Of a stretch of 24,450 bases of DNA, positions 1-6,375 are shown in pieces. How positions within the stretch are numbered: the stretch's first letter is position 1; each line of letters starts with the position of its first letter. Under the pieces are notes generated by a model that had not been told where the DNA came from, made no database searches, and saw only the letters and a list, made by a program, of their open reading frames with translations. The stretch is from Oscillospiraceae bacterium. Its GTDB lineage: Bacteria > Bacillota_A > Clostridia > Oscillospirales > CAG-272. The stretch covers positions 1-24,450 of the forward strand of contig SVRU01000039.1 in assembly GCA_015064665.1 (NCBI GenBank), given 5' to 3'. Made by a program: the position numbers and the translations under genes.

Positions 1-218
1 AAGCATCCGGAAAAGTAATACATACGGTAAATGTCATCGTCTTTTAAAATTCTGAAAAAATAACAGGCATCACCTTCCCAGAGTCTATCCATTTCCATAA
101 TTTTTTCCTTGCGGACAGGGGGGTGAAGCTTCTTTTCTGCATCGGTTCTTTTAGCATCAATAATGTAATCGTCCCAAAAAACCTCGCGTCTGTTACCTAA
201 ATTTAAGATGGTATCCAT
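1..218 (-). CDS. Glycosidase-like beta-propeller protein, N-terminal part (runs off the window)
   Basis: The frame is open from an ATG at 218 to the window edge, giving 72 residues. The start has an AGAGGTG ribosome site a few bases upstream and a good promoter at 246-275. The N-terminus contains REVFWDDYIID, then LHPPVRKE and a WEGDACYFF segment. This order (F-x-DDY-I near residue 15, a Leu-His-Pro stretch, then W-E) is typical of the uncharacterised bacterial proteins with five-bladed beta-propeller, GH32/GH43-like N-termini. Proteins of that group are thought to act on carbohydrates, but the catalytic part lies outside the window. The family call is from memory of the N-terminal pattern, so substrate and activity cannot be stated. 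Confidence 0.6.
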   Translation of the reverse strand, partial: MDTILNLGNRREVFWDDYIIDAKRTDAEKKLHPPVRKEKIMEMDRLWEGDACYFFRILKDDDIYRMYYFSGC

Positions 219-245
219 AAGCACCTCTGAAAAATTCGTTAATTG

Positions 246-275
246 ATTTTATCAAAAAGGCGTTTTTTATGTCAA
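246..275 (-). promoter_or_regulatory. Sigma-A type promoter for the gene ending at the window edge
   Basis: Read on the minus strand there is TTGACA (270-275), an 18-base spacer and TAAAAT (246-251). The start codon lies about 28 bases downstream of the -10 box. The position and the perfect -35 fit a vegetative promoter. Confidence 0.7.
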
Positions 276-350
276 TATAAAAGTGTGCATGTTAACCGTT
301 TGTTCAAAAAATAGATTGTTAATTAATAGCAGCGCATCCAAAGGAAAGAA

Positions 351-378
351 AAACGGCATCCCGAATGGGATACCGTTT
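351..378. terminator. Bidirectional terminator hairpin (copy 1 of a duplicated hairpin)
   Basis: The arms are 351-362 and 367-378 around a GAAT loop, 12 bp with one C-A mismatch. T-rich tracts follow on both strands: TTTTTCTT on plus, TTCTTTCC on minus. It sits about 30 bases after the stop of the histidine phosphatase gene and is its likely terminator. A near-identical hairpin occurs at 2181-2206. Confidence 0.8.
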
Positions 379-409
379 TTCTTCATTTTAGGGTACGTAT
401 GATTTTTGA

Positions 410-976
410 TTATGTAACGTTTATCCAGCTATACAGTCGCCAAGCGCCGTTTTTGTACTCAAATATTCCGACAGTGCAGTTATTGCAGACTACGTTCTGT
501 CTTGGCATATTAAGCCCTATTACAAAATTAAGCATTCTGCGAAGCCAGCCTGCGTGGGTAAATATCGCAACATTTTCATACCCGGATGACTCAAGCCCTT
601 TGGCAAAGCTAACCACTCTGCTGAAAAAATGCTCGTTTGACTCTCCGCCAAACTCTTCGTATCCGTTAAGAAAAACGTGAGCTAATTGTTCATCGTTTAA
701 TACCTTGCTAGGCTGATTTTCGAGGGTTCCAACGTTTACCTCTCGGAGCAGGGGAGAAGTTTCATATTCACAGTTCGGGATAGCAGTCCTCGCTGTGTTT
801 ATCGCGCGGGACAGGTCGCTTACGTAGATTTTGTCAAAGCTAATACCGCGGAGAATTTCTCCTGCTGCCTTTGCGTCTTCAATTCCTTTTTCCGTCAGAG
901 GAGCATCATACCATCCGGTCCATTTATCCTTAAGGTTGTTTTCACTTTCGCCATGCCTTATAACATATATCTTCAT
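410..976 (-). CDS. Histidine phosphatase superfamily protein (phosphoglycerate-mutase-like)
   Basis: This 188-residue protein carries the superfamily signature. R7-H8-G9 in the opening YVIRHGES motif holds the phosphorylated histidine. R57 lies in SDLSRAINTA, E79 in LLREVNVG, and the second catalytic histidine is H141 in IFTHAGW. The length and the short linkers fit the small cobC/gpmB-like branch rather than true 2,3-bisphosphoglycerate-dependent mutases. Substrates in this branch range from alpha-ribazole phosphate to sugar phosphates and cannot be told from sequence. The ATG lies one base after the stop codon of the HTH-phosphatase gene upstream, with GGAGAA about 9 bases before it, so the two are almost certainly co-transcribed and translationally coupled. 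Two phosphatase-fold proteins in one operon suggest a shared phosphorylated substrate or pathway, which is inference. Confidence 0.88.
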   Translation of the reverse strand: MKIYVIRHGESENNLKDKWTGWYDAPLTEKGIEDAKAAGEILRGISFDKIYVSDLSRAINTARTAIPNCEYETSPLLREVNVGTLENQPSKVLNDEQLAHVFLNGYEEFGGESNEHFFSRVVSFAKGLESSGYENVAIFTHAGWLRRMLNFVIGLNMPRQNVVCNNCTVGIFEYKNGAWRLYSWINVT

Positions 977-977
977 T

Positions 978-2018
978 TTATTTCTTCTCCATCGGATATC
1001 CCTGGTAGAGATGAACGATATTTATATCCTCGGGCATATCAAGGCCGTGAGAGCCGCATCCTCCGTCAATTTTATGGCATCCGTGGTCCATGGCGAATCC
1101 GACCAACGTATTGTGATGCTTCCAATGGGTTTTTATCATTTCGGAAATGAATGAGAAAACGTGAGAATTTACTCTGAGTTCAGAAAGCGCCTCTGTGCTT
1201 TCGGGCCCTGTCTTGTGCATAGCGGAATCGTAATTTCCGTTGTAACAGAGTATAAAATCGTGCTCGTCCTTCAAAATCAACTCAGCAAGCTTTGCATTTG
1301 CTGCTGCTATTCCGTCAGAGTGCATCTCTCCTGCCATAATATCAAAATTATAGTAATCAATATTGCGGTCAAGATAAATACGGCTGAGGCTTGCTCCGTA
1401 GTATGCTACTATGGCAACACGCTTTCCGGCGCGAATAAGAGCATCAAACAAAGTGTCTATTGTTAAAACGGGTTTATCGTACTTTTGTATGCCGTGTACC
1501 TCCGGCTGTGCACCGGTGTACATGGTTGCAAAGCATACGGGAGTGACAGAGGGCATAACTGTGGCAAGAGAAATTTCTACCCCCGCTCTATTCTTAACAT
1601 CTTTGAAAAGCATAGGATATTTTTTGTATATCCATTCTGCAATAGCGTCGGGATTGTACATAACAACACGGTCTGCTTTTTTGCCTTCGAACACCTTATC
1701 TGTAAAGTTAGTAAGCTCGTAGTTGGCAGGCGCAGCCATCTTGGGAGGCTCTACACCTATAGCGTATGCCAAGGCAGCGGCAATCGTATCAAGAGAGTTT
1801 TTGTTATTGGAGGTTGGCTCTTTGCCGTTATCCAAAAGGTCGTCAACGGAAACACCGAATATTTCTTTAAGACGCACTAAATTTTCAAGGGTGGGAACCG
1901 TCTGGTTGGTTTCCCACAGACTGATAGTTTGTCTTGTAATAAATAATTTTTGAGCGAGCTCTTCCTGAGACATATTATGGATAGCTCTGCATTTTTGAAT
2001 ATTTTCTCCTAGAGTCAT
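978..2018 (-). CDS. HTH DNA-binding domain fused to an alkaline-phosphatase-superfamily domain
   Basis: I start at the ATG at 2018, giving 346 residues, because GGAGGT lies 7 bases before it; an upstream TTG at 2024 would be only 2 bases from that site. Residues 4-64 are a Cro/CI-type helix-turn-helix (MSQEELAQKL, ITRQTISLWE, then PTLENLVRL). Residues 115-346 resemble the alkaline phosphatase/nucleotide pyrophosphatase superfamily. A TP nucleophile motif at 157-160 (SVTP, Thr159) is followed by TGAQPEVHGI. Candidate metal ligands are D264 and H268 (YDSAMH), D311 and H312 (AMDHGCH), and H324 (GSHG). There is no signal peptide, so it should be cytoplasmic, unlike most phosphatases of this fold. 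The HTH may sense a metabolite through the phosphatase-like domain, or the domain may still be an enzyme. It is followed after one base by a histidine phosphatase gene. Confidence 0.8.
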   Translation of the reverse strand: MTLGENIQKCRAIHNMSQEELAQKLFITRQTISLWETNQTVPTLENLVRLKEIFGVSVDDLLDNGKEPTSNNKNSLDTIAAALAYAIGVEPPKMAAPANYELTNFTDKVFEGKKADRVVMYNPDAIAEWIYKKYPMLFKDVKNRAGVEISLATVMPSVTPVCFATMYTGAQPEVHGIQKYDKPVLTIDTLFDALIRAGKRVAIVAYYGASLSRIYLDRNIDYYNFDIMAGEMHSDGIAAANAKLAELILKDEHDFILCYNGNYDSAMHKTGPESTEALSELRVNSHVFSFISEMIKTHWKHHNTLVGFAMDHGCHKIDGGCGSHGLDMPEDINIVHLYQGYPMEKK

Positions 2019-2044
2019 TTGCAATACCTCCTTGCTATATTTAG

Positions 2045-2070
2045 ATTATAACACCATTTTCCATAAAATG
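2045..2070 (-). promoter_or_regulatory. Promoter with overlapping palindrome for the HTH-phosphatase operon
   Basis: On the minus strand a perfect TATAAT lies at 2045-2050, about 27 bases before the ATG. No good -35 is seen (TATCAT or ATCATT at the expected place). A perfect 6-bp inverted repeat, CATTTT-CCAT-AAAATG, at 2055-2070 fills the spacer and touches the -35. It is a natural operator candidate for the HTH protein itself. Confidence 0.55.
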
Positions 2071-2094
2071 ATAGCATCTAATACTTGATTTTGG

Positions 2095-2340
2095 CAAGTG
2101 CTACTTGCGCAGCGTATAATTTTCGCTTTGCGCTTCGGAAAACCGATTTAAAGAGAGGGGGATGATTCCAAAGAAAAGAAAAACGGCATCCCGAATGGGA
2201 TACCGTGCGCCACTCCGCAGCCGTCGCATAGTCGTGAGCTATCGCCTCGGCGAATTTCATTCGCATCACTCGGCTCGACTCACTCCTTGCTTGACGACTC
2301 TGTTCGTATTCAATATAAAATTTCGGTCGGATTAACACCG
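2095..2340. repeat. Intergenic repetitive element, apparently non-coding
   Basis: This GC-richer block between two minus-strand genes holds several small palindromes (ATAG..CTAT near 2227-2241; GCGAAT-TTC-ATTCGC at 2248-2262). It has no convincing gene: an 86-residue minus frame is rich in Ser, Arg and Ala with no domain. It contains the second copy of the 351-378 hairpin at 2181-2206, and its sequence changes abruptly right at the base of that stem. I recall similar blocks scattered in gut Clostridia genomes but cannot verify that here. Only the internal structure is seen. Confidence 0.4.
2181..2206 (-). terminator. Second copy of the duplicated terminator hairpin
   Basis: The arms are 2183-2192 and 2197-2206 with the same GAAT loop as 351-378. 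The preceding purine-rich stretch is also nearly identical (AAAGAAAAGAAAAACGG against AAAGGAAAGAAAAACGG). The T tract remains only on the minus strand (TTTTTCTTTTC). On plus the stem is followed by GCGCC, so it can terminate only minus-strand transcripts, such as that of the four-helix-bundle gene upstream. Confidence 0.65.
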
Positions 2341-2383
2341 TTATACCGAAAGGAAGTTATAAGTTAGGATAAGATTTTGAAAA

Positions 2384-2737
2384 TTATTTGTTATTAATTT
2401 TCTTTTCAATCGTGATACATGAAGAGGTGAGCATTCTTTGGATTCTGCCGCAAAGATTGCGATAGGTTTTATATGTTTCTTCGTCTATTACCTTTGTATT
2501 ATAAAGTAATTTGAGCCAACTTTCCGTTTCGGCGCATTCTTTTCGTGCAATTTTAAATTTGGAAAGCATATCGGCAAGGCTTTGAGGATATTGCGCTTCG
2601 GTAATATTAGCAAACACACTTGACGAGGATTTGCAAAGCTGAAAAAACGTGTTGGCATTTCCTCTTATAGCTTTGCATAACAATTCGCACTTCGTGGCAA
2701 GTTCTTCGGAATATTCGAGCAGTAAATTTTTTGCCAT
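2384..2737 (-). CDS. Four-helix-bundle protein (23S rRNA intervening-sequence / Avd-like family)
   Basis: This 117-residue, all-helical protein has the pattern of the four-helix-bundle family: ANITEAQ near residue 43 (usually N-I-x-E-G), then a conserved A-R-K-E-x-x-E-x-x-x-W-L-x-L-L helix near 67-81 and a closing helix with IQRMLTS. Relatives are encoded in 23S rRNA intervening sequences, and the Avd proteins of diversity-generating retroelements have the same fold. Avd binds reverse transcriptase and RNA, but most chromosomal members have no known role. The ATG has GGAGCG 5 bases upstream. No reverse transcriptase or variable repeat lies nearby. A folded hairpin array (2771-2974) stands directly upstream and a repetitive block lies downstream, so the gene is flanked by structured repeats on both sides. 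Confidence 0.82.
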   Translation of the reverse strand: MAKNLLLEYSEELATKCELLCKAIRGNANTFFQLCKSSSSVFANITEAQYPQSLADMLSKFKIARKECAETESWLKLLYNTKVIDEETYKTYRNLCGRIQRMLTSSCITIEKKINNK

Positions 2738-2770
2738 AATTCGCTCCTTTCACGTCTTTCGCATCCCAAT

Positions 2771-2974
2771 CACGCTGGAAGCGTGGATGAAATCCGCCAT
2801 AGGCGGTATGTCCTCAGCCCTTTAGGGGTGTATGGAATCAACGCAAAGTGTTGTATGTTATCAAGCCGACGAATAGTACACGCCCCGGCATGATGCCATG
2901 CGCGACTTTGTCGCAATTACATACAATGCGCTGGGCGCATTGATTACATACCAAGCTTCCTTCGTCGGCTTGGA
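2771..2974. repeat. Array of short hairpins joined by inverted TATGTNATCA linkers, closed by a 12-bp stem
   Basis: Seven small hairpins are seen: CACGC/GCGTG (2771-2785), CCGCC/GGCGG (2794-2806), CCC/GGG (2818-2827), CAACGC/GTGTTG (2839-2853), GGCA/TGCC (2887-2897), GCGAC/GTCGC (2902-2914) and CAATGCG/CGCATTG (2924-2942). The left half carries three copies of a linker close to TATGTNATCA (starting 2807, 2831, 2854). The right half carries its reverse complement twice (2915-2923, 2941-2950). A 12-bp stem, CAAGCCGACGAA with TTCGTCGGCTTG (2862-2873 and 2961-2972), encloses hairpins five to seven. The whole block can fold as a branched structure on either strand. It lies between tRNA-Cys and the four-helix-bundle gene. 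Confidence 0.75.
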
Positions 2975-2975
2975 T

Positions 2976-3012
2976 AAAAAATTAAGCAACCCAGAAGGGT
3001 TGCTTAATTTTT
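2976..3012 (-). terminator. Strong terminator of the tRNA-Cys gene
   Basis: A perfect 17-bp stem (2976-2992 with 2997-3013) encloses a four-base loop, ending in TTTTTT on the minus strand. It starts at the very 3' end of the tRNA, overlapping the last base of its CCA. Confidence 0.9.
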
Positions 3013-3087
3013 TGGAGGCGCCACCCGGATTTGAACCGGGGGATAGAGGTTTTGCAGACCTGTGCCTTACCGCTTGGCCATGGCGCC
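3013..3087 (-). tRNA. tRNA-Cys (anticodon GCA)
   Basis: The minus strand folds into a cloverleaf. The acceptor stem is GGCGCCA/TGGCGCC, the D arm GCC..GGC, the anticodon loop CTGCAAA with anticodon GCA, and the T arm CCCGG-TTCAAAT-CCGGG. The discriminator is T, as expected for tRNA-Cys, and CCA is encoded. The first anticodon-stem pair (27-43) is a C-C mismatch; the other four pairs are good. The promoter at 3104-3132 and the terminator at 2976-3012 make it a single-gene transcript. Confidence 0.95.
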
Positions 3088-3103
3088 GAATGTTTGCTAT
3101 AAC

Positions 3104-3132
3104 ATTATACTATAAGGTTTCGGTTTTGTCAA
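3104..3132 (-). promoter_or_regulatory. Promoter of tRNA-Cys
   Basis: On the minus strand: TTGACA (3127-3132), a spacer of exactly 17 bases and TATAAT (3104-3109), a full consensus vegetative promoter ending about 16 bases before the mature tRNA. Confidence 0.9.
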
Positions 3133-3208
3133 GGGGGTTTTGGATTTTATTTTAAGTTTTTGGAAACACTCCATTATACACGTTAGTTTTCTTTCTATCT
3201 GTAGTATA

Positions 3209-3237
3209 TTGACTTTACTTTATCGGTATGATAAAAT
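3209..3237 (+). promoter_or_regulatory. Promoter of the amidohydrolase-dus-esterase operon
   Basis: TTGACT (3209-3214), a 17-base spacer and TAAAAT (3232-3237). The ATG at 3268 has GGAGG four bases upstream. Confidence 0.8.
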
Positions 3238-3267
3238 AAACTCAAATTAATAAGTTTTGGAGGCAAT

Positions 3268-4605
3268 ATGGAAAATAATTTTATAAAGCTTACTAAAGAA
3301 GACGAAAAGAGAGTTCTTGATACTCTTGATTTTATGATTAAGCACCCCGAGACAGGATACAAAGAGGTCCTCTCTTCCGAGTACGTTGCGGGGCAGTTCA
3401 AGGAGCTTGGATACGAGCCGATAATGGCGGGAGATATTCCCGGATTTTACGTTAAAATAGATACGGGACGTCCCGGTCCCTGCGTTCTTGTTTTCGGAGA
3501 GCTTGACGCTATAAAGTGCGCAACTCACCCCGATGCAAATCCCGAGACTGCGGCTGTTCATTCCTGCGGTCACAGCGCTCAGTCTGCTGCCCTTGTAGGT
3601 ATTGCGGCAGGTCTTAAGCAGCCCGGCGCTCTCGATAAGCTCTCGGGAAGCATTATTCTTTGCGCAGTTCCCGCAGAGGAAATGATTGAGCGTGACTACC
3701 GTGACAGCCTTATCGAAAAGGGAATTATTAAGTATTACGGCGGTAAGCCCGAATTCCTCAGAAGAGGATACTTCGACGGCGTTGACGTTGCGTTTATGGT
3801 ACATACCACAACGGGAGAAAAACCTTCGTGCTCTCTTGGCTCGGTAGGTATAGTTGCTAAGAAGGCAATCTACAAGGGCAAGGCTGCTCACGCCGGCGGC
3901 TCTCCTCAGAACGGAATCAATGCGCTCTATGCGGCAAATCTCGGACTTATGGCTGTTAACTCTATTCGTGAAACGTTTACCGAGGGTGAGCTCGTACGTG
4001 TTCATCCCATTATTACGAATGGCGGAACGGTTGTTAACGGCATTCCCGACGTGGTTGAAATCGAGAGCTACGTAAGAGCGAAGGACTATGACGCTATGAG
4101 CCGCTCTAACTTCAAGGTAAACCGTGCGCTTACGGGCGCTGCGCTCTCTATCGGCGCTAACGTTGAGATAATTGACGCTCCCGGCTATGCTCCTCTTCAG
4201 AACGACAAGAATATGATAGAGGTCGCAAGACGCGCGGCAAAGGCTGCATATCCCGATGCGGAATTCCAGCTTAATGAAAGATACGGCACGGGAAGCACCG
4301 ATATGGGCGATATCTCTCTTCTTTTCCCCTCTATTCACCCCTATGCGCCCGGAGCTATAGGCACCTCTCACGGTGACAACTACTATATAGCAAATCCCGA
4401 CCTCGCCTGCACGAAGTGTGCTGAGTGGCAGCTTAATATGCTCTATATTCTTCTTTCCGACGGAGCAAAAGAGGCTATTCGAATCAAGGAAGAATTTACT
4501 CCTATGTTCGCATCCAAGGAAGAGTACTTTGAATATATCGACAGGTTTTATTCGGACGGAAACAGAATAGAGTATTCCGAGGGTAAGGCTGAGGTAAGAA
4601 TTTAA
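3268..4605 (+). CDS. M20D-family amidohydrolase / peptidase (AbgB-like)
   Basis: This 445-residue protein is of usual length for the aminoacylase and p-aminobenzoyl-glutamate hydrolase branch of zinc peptidase family M20. Visible motifs are GELDAI (77-82), the metal-binding HSCGH (98-102, Cys100 and His102), AEE (136-138, with the general-base Glu), His179 in MVHTT, the dimerisation-domain motif AHAGGSPQNG (207-216), and a late GTSHGDNYY with the last metal-ligand histidine. It should be a cytoplasmic enzyme that cleaves an N-acyl or peptide-like amide bond. The order HSCGHS-x-Q is closer to AbgB than to hippurate hydrolases, but the substrate is not shown by the sequence. It is first of three genes; the next ATG follows its stop after three bases. 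Confidence 0.9.
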   Translation: MENNFIKLTKEDEKRVLDTLDFMIKHPETGYKEVLSSEYVAGQFKELGYEPIMAGDIPGFYVKIDTGRPGPCVLVFGELDAIKCATHPDANPETAAVHSCGHSAQSAALVGIAAGLKQPGALDKLSGSIILCAVPAEEMIERDYRDSLIEKGIIKYYGGKPEFLRRGYFDGVDVAFMVHTTTGEKPSCSLGSVGIVAKKAIYKGKAAHAGGSPQNGINALYAANLGLMAVNSIRETFTEGELVRVHPIITNGGTVVNGIPDVVEIESYVRAKDYDAMSRSNFKVNRALTGAALSIGANVEIIDAPGYAPLQNDKNMIEVARRAAKAAYPDAEFQLNERYGTGSTDMGDISLLFPSIHPYAPGAIGTSHGDNYYIANPDLACTKCAEWQLNMLYILLSDGAKEAIRIKEEFTPMFASKEEYFEYIDRFYSDGNRIEYSEGKAEVRI

Positions 4606-4608
4606 TTT

Positions 4609-5574
4609 ATGAAAATAGGAAACGTCGTGCTTCGGCACGGCATAGCTCTTGCGCCTATGGCGGGATTTTCCGATTACGCTATGCGCAGAATATGCTTTGA
4701 ATTTGGCGCTGAATACTCGGTTACCGAAATGGTGAGCGCAAAGGCAACTGTCTATAAGGACAAGAAGACTCTCGTTCTCGCCAAGATAACGAGAGAGGAA
4801 GCGCCCACCGCAATTCAGATATTCGGCAGCGAGCCCGACATTATGGCAGAGGCGGCGGGTATACTTTCTTCCTTTAACGGCGGAGGCGCTCTTCCCGTAG
4901 CGATTGATATAAATATGGGATGCCCCGTTCATAAGATTTTCTCGAACGGAGAGGGAAGTGCCCTTATGAGAAACCCGTCGCTCATATACGATATAACGAG
5001 GGCGGTTGCGAATGCCACACCCTTGCCCACCACGGTGAAAATCCGACTCGGAATAGATATAGATAATATAAACGCAGTCGAGTGCGCACTCGCTGCCGAA
5101 GAAGCGGGAGCCAGGGCATTAACTGTTCACGGCAGAACTAAATCTCAGCTCTATTCGGGCGAGGCGGATATGGAAAAAGTCGCAGATGTAAAGAAAAGTG
5201 TGCATATACCCATGTTTGCGAACGGAGATATAAGGTCTGCCGAGGATGCGGTGCGTGTATTGAGAGACACGGGAGCTGATGGAATTATGATAGGCAGAGG
5301 CGCTATAGGAAACCCGTTTTTGTTCTCGGAGATAACTAAGGCGCTCAGAGGCGAGGACTATACCGCTCCCACTCTTGAAGAAATAAAAAAGACCGCTCTT
5401 CTCCAGCTCGACTATGCGATAGCGGATAAGGGAGAGACGGTTGCAGTCCGTGAGGCGAGAGGTCAGCTCGCAAAGTTTTTCCATTCGTTCAGAGGCTCGG
5501 CAGAGCTAAGGGCGAGGATAAATCTCGCTACAGTGCGTAATGACGTTTTAAGCGCACTGAATGAAGTTATTTAA
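4609..5574 (+). CDS. dusB: tRNA-dihydrouridine synthase (DusB family)
   Basis: This flavoenzyme reduces uridines in the D loop of tRNAs. The 321 residues begin with the family pattern IALAPMAGFSDYAMR. They contain TEMVSAKA (39-46), DINMGCPVHKI with the catalytic Cys105, VKIRLG, VHGRTKSQLYSG, FANGDI and the phosphate-binding GRGAIGNP, all in the usual order for an FMN TIM barrel. The start lies three bases after the amidohydrolase stop, with GAGGT inside the end of that gene as ribosome site, so translation is probably coupled. The stop codon overlaps the ribosome site of the following hydrolase gene. Dus genes are often found in unrelated operons, so the neighbours say little about function. 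Confidence 0.93.
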   Translation: MKIGNVVLRHGIALAPMAGFSDYAMRRICFEFGAEYSVTEMVSAKATVYKDKKTLVLAKITREEAPTAIQIFGSEPDIMAEAAGILSSFNGGGALPVAIDINMGCPVHKIFSNGEGSALMRNPSLIYDITRAVANATPLPTTVKIRLGIDIDNINAVECALAAEEAGARALTVHGRTKSQLYSGEADMEKVADVKKSVHIPMFANGDIRSAEDAVRVLRDTGADGIMIGRGAIGNPFLFSEITKALRGEDYTAPTLEEIKKTALLQLDYAIADKGETVAVREARGQLAKFFHSFRGSAELRARINLATVRNDVLSALNEVI

Positions 5575-5585
5575 AGGAGAAAAAA

Positions 5586-6326
5586 ATGAAGGTTATCAGA
5601 GATATTCCGTATGCAGAGGAGTCTTTCTCTCAGGAACTTGACGTATATATGCCCGAGGGAAAAGCCGACAAGGTTTTTCTTTATTTCCACGGCGGAGGAC
5701 TCGAGCGAGGAGATAAGGCTAAGGGGGTGAGATTTGCAGACTATCTTACCGACAGAGGCGTGGCGGTTGTGAGCGCAAACTACAGAATGTACCCCGAGGC
5801 AAAATATCCCGACTACATTTTTGATGCGGCTAAAGCGGTAAAATGGACTAAGGAATTTATAACCAAAACCTTTCCCGGAGCGGATTTTTTCGTTGGCGGA
5901 AGCTCTGCGGGCGGATACATATCGATGATGCTCTGCTTTGATGCGTCATATCTTGAGAGAGAAGGACTTTCGAACTCGGATATTGCTGGATATTTTCACG
6001 ATGCAGGTCAGCCTACCGCTCATTTCAGAGTTTTGACCGAGCGGGGAATCGACTCTCGCAGAGTGATAATAGACGAGACTGCTCCGCTCTATTATATCGG
6101 ACTTTTGCCCTCGTACCCTCGTATGAGATTTATCGTCTCGGATAACGATATGGAGAACAGATACGAGCAGACGATGCTCACTCTCGGCACTCTCCGTCAT
6201 TTCGGATATAAAAATTTCGACCATATAGTAATGCATAGTACACACTGCGCATACGGTGGTAAGTGTGACGAAAACGGAGATAATATACTAGGAAAATTAA
6301 TATATGATTTTCTGACCGAAAAATAA
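5586..6326 (+). CDS. Alpha/beta-hydrolase of the HSL/esterase type
   Basis: This 246-residue cytoplasmic hydrolase has the hormone-sensitive-lipase layout: oxyanion-hole motif HGGG (35-38), nucleophile elbow GGSSAGG (104-110, Ser107), a likely acid D187 in VSDNDMEN, and His217 or His220 in MHSTHCAY. Related enzymes split short-chain esters or act as acetyl-xylan or carbohydrate esterases; nothing here decides which. AAAGGAG overlaps the dus stop codon and places the ATG at 5586. It is the third gene of the operon and is followed at once by a terminator. A peptidase-like amidohydrolase and an esterase in one operon would fit removal of acyl groups, which is only a suggestion. Confidence 0.88.
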   Translation: MKVIRDIPYAEESFSQELDVYMPEGKADKVFLYFHGGGLERGDKAKGVRFADYLTDRGVAVVSANYRMYPEAKYPDYIFDAAKAVKWTKEFITKTFPGADFFVGGSSAGGYISMMLCFDASYLEREGLSNSDIAGYFHDAGQPTAHFRVLTERGIDSRRVIIDETAPLYYIGLLPSYPRMRFIVSDNDMENRYEQTMLTLGTLRHFGYKNFDHIVMHSTHCAYGGKCDENGDNILGKLIYDFLTEK

Positions 6327-6335
6327 ATGAAGATA

Positions 6336-6375
6336 GCCGTTTGCTTTTGAAAATTCATAGCAAACGGCATTTTTT
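6336..6375 (+). terminator. Terminator of the amidohydrolase operon
   Basis: A perfect 10-bp stem, GCCGTTTGCT with AGCAAACGGC (6336-6345 and 6359-6368), is followed by a T tract. The T tract overlaps the stop codon of the converging AraC-type gene. Confidence 0.85.

Noticed and set aside
2078..2338. 86-codon minus-strand frame in the intergenic repeat
   Set aside because: It crosses the terminator hairpin, has low-complexity Ser/Arg/Ala content and no ribosome site; treated as repeat.
2384..2737. Diversity-generating retroelement accessory gene (Avd)
   Set aside because: No reverse transcriptase, template repeat or variable repeat is visible in the window; only the fold is shared.
2771..2974. 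CRISPR-like or riboswitch reading of the hairpin array
   Set aside because: The units invert halfway, the between-linker sequences are themselves palindromic rather than unique spacers, and no cas gene is present; the fold matches no riboswitch class I know.
3247..4932. Long 561-codon open frame on the minus strand opposite the amidohydrolase and dus genes
   Set aside because: It is a shadow: the plus strand has two full-length proteins with complete motifs, promoter and ribosome sites; the minus frame has no domain and is unusually rich in Arg, Ser and Val.
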